NCBI RefSeq assembly: GCF_014174495.1
Contig: NZ_JACJHR010000052.1
Span: 1 to 64,000 of the forward strand
Source: Amycolatopsis echigonensis
Lineage (GTDB): Bacteria; Actinomycetota; Actinomycetes; Mycobacteriales; Pseudonocardiaceae
Length of the DNA: 64,000 bases
Direction: 5' to 3'
The notes beneath the pieces are model-generated. The model was not told the origin of the DNA. It did not search any database and saw only the letters and a list, made by a program, of their open reading frames with translations. How positions within the stretch are numbered: the stretch's first letter is position 1; every line of letters starts with the position of its first letter. Below are positions 34,200 through 42,557 of this stretch, one piece after another. Both the position numbers and the translations under genes were made by a program.

Positions 34200-35027
34200 T
34201 CAGGCGGGCTTGCGGCGCAGCCACGCGCGCACCAGCGCGGCGGCGACCATCGCGAGCGCCAGCACGGCGATCAGCAGCGGCAGCCGCGCGGGCGGGTTGG
34301 CCGCGGGCAGTGCCTCGGCGGTGCCGGACTTCTTCGCGTCGACCGTCGGCACCTGGCCCTGCTGGGGCAGTTGGCCGGGCACGACCTGGGTGACGATCGG
34401 GGCCTGCACGAAACTCGCCGGGAGCATCGCGGCACCGGTGAAGATGCCGGACACCGCGTCGAGGCCGGACAGTCCGCCGCCGGAGGTCACCGGGCCGAGC
34501 GTGTCGCCACCGGGGACAGGCTGGCCCGGACCGCCGGGGCCCGGAGCCGGGGACGGCGGGCGGGGCGTGGGGTTCGGCGGCTGGGGCGTCGGCTGCGGGC
34601 TCGGAATCGGGGTGCCGGGCAGCCCGCCGACCAGTTCCTGAGTCGCGTTGCCGACGCCGTTCGCCGCGTTCTGCGCAGTCGGGCACAGCGTCTTCCCGGC
34701 CAGGTCGCCAGCCGCCGGGGCTTCGCCGACGCCCAGCGTCCGGACGGTGTCGCCGACGGGAAGGGTGAGCAGCGTGTTGTTGCCGTCGGTCTGCTTCGCC
34801 TTCGAATCGAGGCCGACGGTGAGCCGGTTCGGCGCGTTGAGCGGAGCGCCCGCGTCGAGGGCGAGGCCGTTGCCGTCCTTGCCGTTCTGCAGGGTGGCTT
34901 GGCAGTCGCCGTTCAGCGTCGGGTTCGGGTCCGCGGAGGCGGATGCGGGAAAGGCCAGAACCGCCGACAGCAGTGGCGCCGCGAGCGCGACTCCGAGTGC
35001 GACCGTCCGCCCAGCGCGTTTCCGCAT
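34200..35027 (-). CDS. Surface protein with C-terminal membrane anchor (paralogue 3)
   Basis: A 275-residue protein. ATG 35027 after GGGAGGAAAGG; signal peptide TVALGVALAAPLLSAVLA cut near ASASADP. The ectodomain has two Cys (GDCQAT, TLCPTA), then a long Pro/Gly stalk (PTPQPPNPTPRPPSPAPG). The tail has a variant motif GTAEALPAANP, helix LPLLIAVLALAMVAAALVRA and WLRRKPA. It is more diverged than the other two but keeps the xAEAL-helix-RR layout. First of the three in transcription order, next to nfo on the opposite strand. Confidence 0.7.
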   Translation of the reverse strand: MRKRAGRTVALGVALAAPLLSAVLAFPASASADPNPTLNGDCQATLQNGKDGNGLALDAGAPLNAPNRLTVGLDSKAKQTDGNNTLLTLPVGDTVRTLGVGEAPAAGDLAGKTLCPTAQNAANGVGNATQELVGGLPGTPIPSPQPTPQPPNPTPRPPSPAPGPGGPGQPVPGGDTLGPVTSGGGLSGLDAVSGIFTGAAMLPASFVQAPIVTQVVPGQLPQQGQVPTVDAKKSGTAEALPAANPPARLPLLIAVLALAMVAAALVRAWLRRKPA

Positions 35028-35130
35028 GCCTTTCCTCCCCCGACCGGATCACGGAACGCGCTCACGGTACTCCACGAGCGTCACCACCAGGGGCGGAAGG
35101 GGGCGACTCGTTCGGGGGTAGCGTCAAGAC

Positions 35131-35904
35131 ATGCAGATTGGCGCCCATGTCCGCGACGACGATCCGCTGGCCGCCGTCGCCGAGCGAGAAGCCGACGTCG
35201 TCCAGTTCTTCCTCTCCGACCCGCAGGGGTGGAAGGCACCGAAACCGCATCCGCACGGCGAGGAGATCAAGGCCTCCCCGGTCGAGGTGTTCATCCACGC
35301 GCCGTACCTGATCAACGTCGCGTCCAAGAACAACCGGATCCGCATCCCGTCCCGCAAGAACGTCACCCAGCACGCCGACGGGGCCGCCGCGATCGGCGCG
35401 AAGGGCCTGATCGTGCACGGCGGGCACGTCGGCGCGAGCGATGACATCGAGGAAGGCTTGGTCAACTGGCGCAAGCTTTTCGAGCGCGAAGCGGAGAAGG
35501 GCGGCTTCGCGGTGCCGATCCTGATCGAGAACACCGCGGGCGGCGACAATGCGATGACCCGCGAACTCGACGTGATCGCCCGGCTGTGGGACAAGGTCGG
35601 CGAGTTCGGCGCGGGCTTCTGCCTCGACACCTGCCACGCCTACGCGGCCGGCTGGGATCTCGAGACCGCGGTGGAGAAGGTCAAGGCCATCACCGGCCGC
35701 ATCGACCTGGTGCACTGCAACAACTCCCGGGACGAGCACGGTTCCAACCGCGACCGGCACGCGTCGGTGGTCGACGGCGACGGGACGATCGAACCGGAAC
35801 TGCTCGCCGAGGTCGTGCGGCAGGCGGGCGCGCCGGTGGTCGTCGAGACCCCGGGCGAAGGCCAGGCCGCCGACATCGCGTACCTGCGCAAACAGCTCGC
35901 CTGA
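35131..35904 (+). CDS. nfo: Endonuclease IV (deoxyribonuclease IV)
   Basis: A 257-residue AP endonuclease of base-excision repair; it cuts DNA 5' of abasic sites using a trinuclear zinc centre. Zn ligands are visible in VFIHAPYLIN, IVHGGHVG, IENTAGG, FCLDTCHAYAAGWD and NNSRDEHGSNRDRHA. Length and order match bacterial Nfo. Start ATG 35131. It is transcribed divergently from the three surface-protein genes. A palindromic repeat begins 3 bases after its stop and ends one base before the stop of the convergent glycosyltransferase gene. Confidence 0.94.
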   Translation: MQIGAHVRDDDPLAAVAEREADVVQFFLSDPQGWKAPKPHPHGEEIKASPVEVFIHAPYLINVASKNNRIRIPSRKNVTQHADGAAAIGAKGLIVHGGHVGASDDIEEGLVNWRKLFEREAEKGGFAVPILIENTAGGDNAMTRELDVIARLWDKVGEFGAGFCLDTCHAYAAGWDLETAVEKVKAITGRIDLVHCNNSRDEHGSNRDRHASVVDGDGTIEPELLAEVVRQAGAPVVVETPGEGQAADIAYLRKQLA

Positions 35905-35906
35905 GG

Positions 35907-35959
35907 TCCGTGAAGGACTCCTTGGGGGAACCAGATTCCCGGAAGGAGTCCTTCACGGA
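35907..35959. repeat. Palindromic intergenic repeat, copy 1 (probable bidirectional terminator)
   Basis: Two 24-base arms (35907-35930 and 35936-35959) are inverted with two mismatches; loop CCAGA. The arm core GTGAAGGACTCCTT also occurs, with the same internal GGGAA/TTCCC, in copy 2 at 47957-48007. Both copies fill gaps between convergent genes. Confidence 0.85.
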
Positions 35960-37519
35960 TCACGAGACTGGCTGCTCGGTGCGGGACCGGCGGAAGGACG
36001 CGAAGGTGACCTTGTCGCGGGCCCGCTCCAGCACGCCGCCCGCCGGGTCGTCGTCGCCGGAGAGCCGGACCAGATCGGTGCGCGGCCGGTAGATCTCGCG
36101 GAGCACCAGCACGCACAGCCCGACCACGGCCAGGTCGCGGATGACCACCCCGCCGAGGAACCAGCCCGCCGGCAGTCCTTTGTGGTCGACGCCGAGGTAA
36201 TAGAACATCCGGGGCACCCACACCGCCGCGTCGATGACCATCCAGGCCAGCAGCGGCCGCCAGCGCGGGATCGCGAGCACCGCCAGCGGGACGAGCCACA
36301 GCGAGTACTGCGGGCTCCACACCTTGTTGGTCAGCAGGAACGCCGCCACGACAAGGAAAGCCAGCTGCCCGAACCGCGGCCGCCGCGGCGCGGTGAGCGC
36401 GACGTACGCGATTCCCGCGAAGCAGGCCAAGAACAGCACCGCCACCACGATGTTGAGCACGGTCGGCGTCTGTCCTTTTTGGAGCACGCCGTCGAAGCCG
36501 ACCCACCCGGTGGCGTAGGAGACCACGTTGTAGAGCGAATCCGGGTCCATCGGGCGCAGCGTGTTGAGCCGGAAGAACTCCCACCAGCCGCGCGGTGCGG
36601 CCACGATGAAGGGGACGTTCACCACCAGCCAGGCCAGCACGGTGAACGCCGCGGTCTGGCTCCACGCGCGCAGTTTCCCGGCGCGCAGGCACAGCAGGAA
36701 CAGCACACCGAGCAGCAGCAACGGGTACAGCTTGGTCGCGATGCCGAGTCCGAAGAGGACTCCGGCGACCTCCGGGCGTTTTCGCGACCACGCCAGGATC
36801 CCGGCGGCGGTGGCCGCGGTGGCGAGCGCGTCGAAGTTCGTAAAGGTGTGGACCAGCACCAGCGGCGAGATGGCGACGAGCGCCGCGTCCCACGGCCTGC
36901 GTTTCGTCGTCCGTCCGGTGGCCCACACGGTGACCAGCCAGGCGAGCGCGAGCCAGAACGCGGAGATGTTGAAGTAGATCGCCACCGGCAGCGCGCCGGG
37001 AAGCCAGCCCGCGTTCGCGACCGACGTCCAGCCCGCCGCGAGTTTCGCGTTGATCCACTGGAACAGGCCGGTGACCACCGGGTACTCCATGTACCGGGTC
37101 TGGTTCTCCGCGGTCTGCGAATCCTCCTGCCACGACGTGACGTAGGGGAAGGTGCGCGCGTCGTCGAGCTTTTCCGAGCTGTAGAGCGGGACGATGTCGG
37201 AGTAGCACATGGCGACGAACGGACGGCCGGCGCGCCAGTCGAGCTGGTGCACGCCGTTCGAGTCGCTGTACTGCTGAATGCACGACGCCTTGCCGAACCA
37301 GCACACCACCAGCGCGAGCACGGCCATCGCGAGCCCGACGCGCTGCGGCGACCAGAACCACTGCCTGCCCACCGCCGCGTGCGCGCCGATCGGACCGCCG
37401 ATGGGTCTCGTCGCCGCGGCCACCAGCGGGTCGTGCCGGCTGGGGGCGATTCGCTCCGCCGGGGTGAGCGTGCGGGGAGCCGAATCCGGCTCGTCGGCGG
37501 GGTCGGAGGCGCGGGACAC
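35960..37519 (-). CDS. Polytopic glycosyltransferase, GT87-like
   Basis: A 519-residue membrane enzyme with about ten to eleven helices (VGLAMAVLALVVCWFG first). DUF2029/GT87 proteins are polyprenol-phosphate-mannose-dependent mannosyltransferases of actinobacterial lipoglycan synthesis. Supporting sequence: TRYMEYPVVTGLFQWINA, FTNFDALATA and WSPQYSLWLVP. It occupies the position of Rv0051, next to a class A PBP in mycobacteria. GTG 37519 is used, with no strong Shine-Dalgarno sequence. The ROK gene ends 35 bases upstream in the same direction, so read-through is possible. Confidence 0.82.
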   Translation of the reverse strand: MSRASDPADEPDSAPRTLTPAERIAPSRHDPLVAAATRPIGGPIGAHAAVGRQWFWSPQRVGLAMAVLALVVCWFGKASCIQQYSDSNGVHQLDWRAGRPFVAMCYSDIVPLYSSEKLDDARTFPYVTSWQEDSQTAENQTRYMEYPVVTGLFQWINAKLAAGWTSVANAGWLPGALPVAIYFNISAFWLALAWLVTVWATGRTTKRRPWDAALVAISPLVLVHTFTNFDALATAATAAGILAWSRKRPEVAGVLFGLGIATKLYPLLLLGVLFLLCLRAGKLRAWSQTAAFTVLAWLVVNVPFIVAAPRGWWEFFRLNTLRPMDPDSLYNVVSYATGWVGFDGVLQKGQTPTVLNIVVAVLFLACFAGIAYVALTAPRRPRFGQLAFLVVAAFLLTNKVWSPQYSLWLVPLAVLAIPRWRPLLAWMVIDAAVWVPRMFYYLGVDHKGLPAGWFLGGVVIRDLAVVGLCVLVLREIYRPRTDLVRLSGDDDPAGGVLERARDKVTFASFRRSRTEQPVS

Positions 37520-37554
37520 GTCGGGATGCTATCGGTCCGCGGGTGGGGTGCCGG

Positions 37555-38622
37555 TCATTTCGGATCCTCGTAAAACCCGGCAAGCACCTCGAAAGCGGCG
37601 CCAAGGGCCACGGCCTCCTCGTCGAGGTCGCTCAGTTCGACGTCGATGCGCTGCCAGTACGGCACCGGCAGCAGGTCTCGCAGCTGCTGCGAGACCGTCT
37701 CGCGGTAGACCTCGGGCGCGGCGCGGATGGTCCGTCCGAACAGGACGATCCGTTCGAGGTCGAGCACCTGAACCAGGTCCGCGAGCCCGATGCCGAGCAA
37801 CCGGGCGGCGTCGTGCGGGGTGCCCGCGGCGCGGTGCATGACCTCGACGCAGCCGCGGCGTCCGCACGCGCAGCGCGGTCCGGCGTAGGCGATGGTGGTG
37901 TGGCCGAACTCCCCCGCGTTGGTGCGCGGGCCTCGATAGACGCGTCCGTCGATCAGCAGGCCGACGCCGATTCCGGTCCCGACGAGCACGACGGCGGTCG
38001 CCGCCGCGGTTTCTTCCGGCCAGGCGTGCGCGAAGGCGGCCGAGTTGGTGTTTTTGTCCAGCGTGACCGGCAGACCGGTGCGTTCGGCGAGCAGATCGCG
38101 CAGCGGGACGTCGTGCCAGCCGGGCATGTTCGTGGCGTCGCGGACGCGGCCCGCGTGGTGGTCGAGCGGTCCCACCGCGCCGACGCCGAGCCCGAGCACC
38201 CGTGCCGGATCGACGTCGGCGACCAGTTTGCGCACCCCGTCGGCGATCGCGGTCACCGCGGTCTCCGGAGCGAAGCCGACCGGCAGCGGGCCTTCCACGA
38301 TCTCCTCGACCTCGCCGGTCAGGCCGGTGCGCAGCACGAGAAACCCGTCCCGATCGAGTTGCGCGCCGAGTGCGCAGCGGGCCTCCGCGCGCAGCCGCAG
38401 CATCGTGCGCGGTTTGCCGACTCCGGCCGCGGCCTGGCGTTCGACGTCCAGCAGTCCTTCCGGCAGCAGGTCGGACACGATTTTCGACACCGCCTGCTGG
38501 GTGAGCCCGGACCGCTGCGCCAGCTCGACCCGGCTCAGCCCGCCGGCGCGCAGGATGTGCCCGAGCAGCAGCGCGCGGTTGTGGCGTCGCAGCCCGCGCA
38601 GGTTGACGCCGGTTTCCGCCAT
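37555..38622 (-). CDS. ROK-family transcriptional regulator
   Basis: A 355-residue protein: an N-terminal winged helix (RVELAQRSGLTQQAVSKIVS) fused to a ROK sugar-kinase-like domain. The zinc motif CACGRRGC and the sugar-phosphate loop GTGIGVGLLIDG are intact. Such proteins repress sugar catabolic genes and release DNA on ligand binding. ATG 38622. It is divergent from a Gfo/Idh/MocA oxidoreductase; the 57-base shared region contains the palindrome CAACA-G-TGTTG, so the oxidoreductase is a likely target. Confidence 0.87.
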   Translation of the reverse strand: MAETGVNLRGLRRHNRALLLGHILRAGGLSRVELAQRSGLTQQAVSKIVSDLLPEGLLDVERQAAAGVGKPRTMLRLRAEARCALGAQLDRDGFLVLRTGLTGEVEEIVEGPLPVGFAPETAVTAIADGVRKLVADVDPARVLGLGVGAVGPLDHHAGRVRDATNMPGWHDVPLRDLLAERTGLPVTLDKNTNSAAFAHAWPEETAAATAVVLVGTGIGVGLLIDGRVYRGPRTNAGEFGHTTIAYAGPRCACGRRGCVEVMHRAAGTPHDAARLLGIGLADLVQVLDLERIVLFGRTIRAAPEVYRETVSQQLRDLLPVPYWQRIDVELSDLDEEAVALGAAFEVLAGFYEDPK

Positions 38623-38655
38623 CGGCCGATCATCGCGGACGGGTGGCCTATTACG

Positions 38656-38666
38656 CAACAGTGTTG
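38656..38666. promoter_or_regulatory. Palindrome in ROK/oxidoreductase divergent promoter
   Basis: CAACA-G-TGTTG is an 11-base palindrome 13 bases before the oxidoreductase start. Its location between a ROK regulator and its divergent neighbour makes it a candidate operator. It is short, so chance occurrence is possible. Confidence 0.45.
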
Positions 38667-38679
38667 TTTAATAGCGGCC

Positions 38680-39738
38680 ATGGCTGATGACGCGCGGGTC
38701 GGCATTCTCGGATACGGGATCGGCGGCCGGATTTTCCACGCGCCGCTGGTCGCGGCGACGCCTGGCCTGGTCCCGGCCGTGCTGGTGACCGCGAATCCGG
38801 AACGGGCCGCCCAGGCGCGCGCCGAACATCCGGACGCCGAAGTAGTCCCGGACGCGGACGCGCTTTTCGCCCGTGCGGGTGAGCTCGACCTGGTCGTGGT
38901 GACCACGCCGAACCGCACGCACGTGCCGCTCGCCCTCCGCGCGATCGAGGCCGGGATTCCGGTGGTCGTGGACAAGCCGTTCGCGCCGACCTCGGCCGAA
39001 GCGCAGCAGGTCGTCGACGCGGCGAAGGCCAAGGGCGTCGGCGTCACGGTGTTCCAGAACCGCCGCTGGGACTCGGATTTCCGCACCGTCGGCAAGGTGC
39101 TCGAATCCGGTCGCCTCGGCAACGTCTTCCGCTTCGAATCCCGCTACGACCGCTGGGTGCCGAAGATCAAGGACAACTGGCGCGAGTTCGGCGATCCGGC
39201 CGAGGCCGGCGGTCTGCTTTACGACCTCGGCGCGCACATCGTCGACCAGGCGCTGCAGCTTTTCGGTCCGGTCGCCCAGGTTTACGCGGAGGTCGACCGC
39301 CGTCGCCCCGGCGCGGCGGTGGACGACGACGTGTTCGTGGCCCTGCACCACGCGAACGGCGTGCGGTCGCACCTGTGGTCGTCCGCGCTCGCCGGCACTC
39401 GCAACCCGCGCTTCCGCGTGCTCGGCGACCAGGCGACGTTCACCAAATACGGCCTCGACGTCCAGGAACCGCAGATCAAGGCCGGTCTCCGCCCCGGCGA
39501 CGACGGCTGGGGCGTGGAGCCGGAAAGCGACGCCGGCTTGCTCGGGGTGAATGACGACACCGAAGCGGTGCCGACCGAAACCGGTTGCTACGAAGCGTTT
39601 TACGCCCAGGTCCGGGACGCGCTGCGCGGCGAGGCGGATTTCCCGGTGGACCCGGCGAGCGCGGTCGAAGCGTTGCGCGTGATCGAAGCCGCGCACCGCT
39701 CGGGTGCCGAAGGCCGCGTGATCACCCTCGGCGGCTGA
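38680..39738 (+). CDS. Gfo/Idh/MocA family oxidoreductase
   Basis: A 352-residue NAD(P)-dependent sugar-type dehydrogenase. The Rossmann start RVGILGYGIGGRIFHAPLVA resembles the YvaA/scyllo-inositol dehydrogenase-like branch; the catalytic Lys is in VVVDKPFAPT, and the substrate-domain GGLLYDLGAHIVDQAL is typical. It likely oxidises a polyol or sugar; inositol is possible given ino1 nearby, but unproven. ATG 38680. Transcribed from a promoter shared with the ROK gene and ended by a perfect hairpin. Confidence 0.85.
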   Translation: MADDARVGILGYGIGGRIFHAPLVAATPGLVPAVLVTANPERAAQARAEHPDAEVVPDADALFARAGELDLVVVTTPNRTHVPLALRAIEAGIPVVVDKPFAPTSAEAQQVVDAAKAKGVGVTVFQNRRWDSDFRTVGKVLESGRLGNVFRFESRYDRWVPKIKDNWREFGDPAEAGGLLYDLGAHIVDQALQLFGPVAQVYAEVDRRRPGAAVDDDVFVALHHANGVRSHLWSSALAGTRNPRFRVLGDQATFTKYGLDVQEPQIKAGLRPGDDGWGVEPESDAGLLGVNDDTEAVPTETGCYEAFYAQVRDALRGEADFPVDPASAVEALRVIEAAHRSGAEGRVITLGG

Positions 39739-39753
39739 CACCGCCCCCTGAAC

Positions 39754-39803
39754 GGCCGTGGCCGCGACGGCCTCCCCCCCACCGTCGCGGCCACGGCCTT
39801 TTT
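39754..39803 (+). terminator. Rho-independent terminator between oxidoreductase and PBP genes
   Basis: A perfect 17-bp stem (39754-39770 with 39782-39798), 11-base C-rich loop, then five Ts. It ends just before the stop of the convergent PBP gene and may serve both strands. Confidence 0.92.
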
Positions 39804-39805
39804 CG

Positions 39806-42340
39806 TCACTGCGGCGGCGGGGATTCGCCCGTCGACGGACCACCGGTCGGCGGGTTGTGCGACGACGGCTTGCCCGACGGCCAGTGCGGAAGCCCGCTCG
39901 GCCAATGCGGCTGGCTGGGTCCGCCGGTGATCGGACCGCCGTGCTCGTTCCCGTTGCCGGGGTCCGGTTCGTTGCCGTTGGTCTGCGTCGGCGGCTGCTG
40001 CTCGTCGCCCGCACTCTGGTCCTGCGACGGCGGCGGGGCCTGGACGCCGATCAGCGACACCTGGTCGAACTTCTCGCCCGGCTTGCCCTTCAAGTAGGCG
40101 TCGAGGAACTTCTGCCACATCGGGCCCGCGATCGTCGAACCGTAGATCGGCGACGTGCCCGAGCCGTGCAGCGCCTGGTCGCCGTCCGCGCCGACCCACG
40201 CGGCGACCGAGACCGACGGCGTGTAGCCGACCATCCAGGTCTGCGCGTTCGCGTTCGCCGCCCACGCCGGCTCGCCCGGCCGCGGCGTGTGCTGCTGGGT
40301 ACCGGTCTTGCCCGCGCAATCGTGGCCGGACGGGCACTTCAGGTGCGAGAAGTCGATCACCGGGCCCAGCGCCATGGTCACGTTGCCGGCGATCTGCTTG
40401 CTCTTGTCCGCGTCGCTGTCGAACGCCGGTTTGCCCGGGCTCGGCTGCGCCTCGTAGGCGACCTCGTTCTGCGAGTTGGTCACCTTCTGCACGAAGTGCC
40501 GGTCGCGCTGGACGCCGTTGGCCGCGAACGTCGCGTACGCGCTGGCCATGTCCGCGGGCGTGATCCGGGTGTTCCCGCCGCCGAGCGCGATGTTGGCGTC
40601 CGCGGTGGAGATCTCCGACTTGCCGCCGTTGTCCTTGGTCTTGACGCCCGCATCCTGGGCGGCCTGCCCGACCGGACCTGGATGCGTCTGGTTCAGCACC
40701 ATGTCGTAGAAGACCGTGTTGGCCGACCGTTTCATCGCTTCGGCGACGGTGCACTGCCCGTCGCAGCTGGAGCTCGGGCCCGCGTTGCGCACCTTGCGGC
40801 CGTCGAAAACCCGGTTGTTGCTGCCGTCGAAGGTCTCGTTGATCCCCTTGCCCATCTTGAGGAACGCGGTGAGGTCGAACGCCTTCATCGACGAACCGGG
40901 GTTCTGCGGCGTGTTCGCCCAGTCGCGAGCGCCCTGCTTCTTCCCGTTCACGTCGATGGTCGCCGGCCCGCCGTAGTACGCGAGCACCCCGCCGGTCTTC
41001 GGATCGACCGCCACCAGCGAATCGAGCAGCCGGTCGTCCGACTGGTCCTTCAGCGCGTCGGTCGCCACCTGGGTCGCGATCTCCTGGGCGTGCTTGTCGA
41101 TGGTCGTCTGGATCGTGTAGCCGCCGGAGTAGTACTTGTCGTCCCCGATGCCGTGCTGCCCCAGCTCGGCCTTGGCCTGCTCGCTGATGAACTTGTACGG
41201 CGCGTTGGCGTCGTCCTTCGACTCCGCCAGCGGGATCACGTCCGGGAACTGTGCCGATTGCCGCTGCTGCGGGGTGATGTACTTGTTCGCGAGCATCCGG
41301 TCGAGCGCGGTGGTCCAGCGGCTCTGCGCCACCTTCGGGTTTTCCGAACGGCCCGGCTGCTGGATCAGCCCGGCCAGCAGCGCGGCCTCCGAGTAGTCCA
41401 GTTTCGAGACGTCCTTGTGGAAGAAGGCCTGCGACGCCGCGCCGACGCCGTACGCCCCGCGCCCGAAGTAAATGATGTTCAGGTACGCGGTGATGATGTC
41501 CTGTTTCTCGTACGTCTGGTTCATCTTGAAGGACTTCGCCAGCTCGGTCCATTTACGGGTGAGCGTGGGGGCGTCGTTGTCGGTGGCCTTCTTGATGTAC
41601 TGCTGCGAGATCGTGGACCCGCCGCCGGTGCCGCCGGTGAGGTTGTTGAACACCGCGCGCAGCAGGCCGGTGACGTCGAAGCCGGAGTTGGTCTCGAACG
41701 TCGAGTCCTCGGTCGCGATCACCGCGTGCTTCACCACGTCCGGGATCTGCTGCGAGGTGAGGATCTGCCGGTTCCCGCCGGGGGGCACGTCCTTGCCCAT
41801 CGGGCTGCCGTCGGCGTAGAGGTAGGTGACGGCCTGGTTCTGGCCCTGCGCCACGCTCTGCGGCGAGGGCACGTCGACCAGGAAATAGGTGATCACGAAA
41901 GCGATCGCCGGGATCACGATGAAGAGGCCGACGAACGCGTACGCACTGCGCCGGATGATCTTCCAGCGTCTTTTCTTGCGCTGGGCGGGGGTGCGGCCCT
42001 TCTTGTCCAGGTCTTCCGGCGGATAGCCGTCGTCCGGAGCGAGCGGTCCCTCGTCGCGGTAACCGGCGTCCCGGTAGCCGGGGTCGCGGTAGTCGTCCTC
42101 GGCGATCCGGTGGGTCATCAGCTCCGGCTCGCGCTGCGGCGGCGGAACCGGGCGACGGCCGGGCGGCGGCGGACGGCGGCCCGGCGGCGGAGAACCCGCC
42201 GGACCCCCCGGACGGGTCGGACCCGCGGCGGGCGGCTGCGGGCCGCGGGCCCACGGCGGCGGCCCGGGCTGGGTGGGAGGTGGTTGACGCCGCGGGTCGG
42301 GTTCCCGGTCGGGCCAGGAGCGGCTGCGGTCGTCGTTCAC
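39806..42340 (-). CDS. ponA: Class A penicillin-binding protein (bifunctional), copy A
   Basis: An 844-residue enzyme that both polymerises lipid II and cross-links peptidoglycan. A Pro-rich cytoplasmic tail (about 130 residues) precedes one membrane helix (about residues 132-153). The GT51 domain has catalytic E211 in EDSTFETNSGFD and GGGSTISQQYIKKA. The transpeptidase domain has S483 in SSMK, SANT, and K678 in AGKTGTQQ. The C-terminus is a Pro/Gln-rich extracellular tail without PASTA domains. GTG 42340 (VNDDRSRSWP) matches the start of the adjacent second copy. It fills the Rv0050 (ponA1) position. Confidence 0.92.
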   Translation of the reverse strand: MNDDRSRSWPDREPDPRRQPPPTQPGPPPWARGPQPPAAGPTRPGGPAGSPPPGRRPPPPGRRPVPPPQREPELMTHRIAEDDYRDPGYRDAGYRDEGPLAPDDGYPPEDLDKKGRTPAQRKKRRWKIIRRSAYAFVGLFIVIPAIAFVITYFLVDVPSPQSVAQGQNQAVTYLYADGSPMGKDVPPGGNRQILTSQQIPDVVKHAVIATEDSTFETNSGFDVTGLLRAVFNNLTGGTGGGSTISQQYIKKATDNDAPTLTRKWTELAKSFKMNQTYEKQDIITAYLNIIYFGRGAYGVGAASQAFFHKDVSKLDYSEAALLAGLIQQPGRSENPKVAQSRWTTALDRMLANKYITPQQRQSAQFPDVIPLAESKDDANAPYKFISEQAKAELGQHGIGDDKYYSGGYTIQTTIDKHAQEIATQVATDALKDQSDDRLLDSLVAVDPKTGGVLAYYGGPATIDVNGKKQGARDWANTPQNPGSSMKAFDLTAFLKMGKGINETFDGSNNRVFDGRKVRNAGPSSSCDGQCTVAEAMKRSANTVFYDMVLNQTHPGPVGQAAQDAGVKTKDNGGKSEISTADANIALGGGNTRITPADMASAYATFAANGVQRDRHFVQKVTNSQNEVAYEAQPSPGKPAFDSDADKSKQIAGNVTMALGPVIDFSHLKCPSGHDCAGKTGTQQHTPRPGEPAWAANANAQTWMVGYTPSVSVAAWVGADGDQALHGSGTSPIYGSTIAGPMWQKFLDAYLKGKPGEKFDQVSLIGVQAPPPSQDQSAGDEQQPPTQTNGNEPDPGNGNEHGGPITGGPSQPHWPSGLPHWPSGKPSSHNPPTGGPSTGESPPPQ

Positions 42341-42504
42341 TGCGGATCCTCTTCTCGGACACGGGCAGCCTGCGGACGCAGAAGGCCCTCTGGTGACCAG
42401 ACGCGGCAACCCCGGTCGAGGTTCACTCTCCTGGCCGATCCCCTTCCCGGGGGAGGAGACCGTCGGTGAACCTACCGCACCCCCAGCCGGGTGGTACCGG
42501 CGAA

Positions 42505-42539
42505 AAGAGGCTCCTCTCCGGGGTGGAGAGGAGCCTCTT
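42505..42539 (-). terminator. Terminator between the two PBP genes
   Basis: A perfect 15-bp stem (42505-42519 with 42525-42539) and 5-base loop, followed on the minus strand by TTTT. It ends the upstream PBP transcript, so the downstream PBP needs its own promoter in 42341-42504. An 8-bp inverted repeat AGGTTCAC/GTGAACCT (42419-42426, 42466-42473) lies in that gap. Confidence 0.88.
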
Positions 42540-42557
42540 CGAAGGGTCGGGCGCGGA

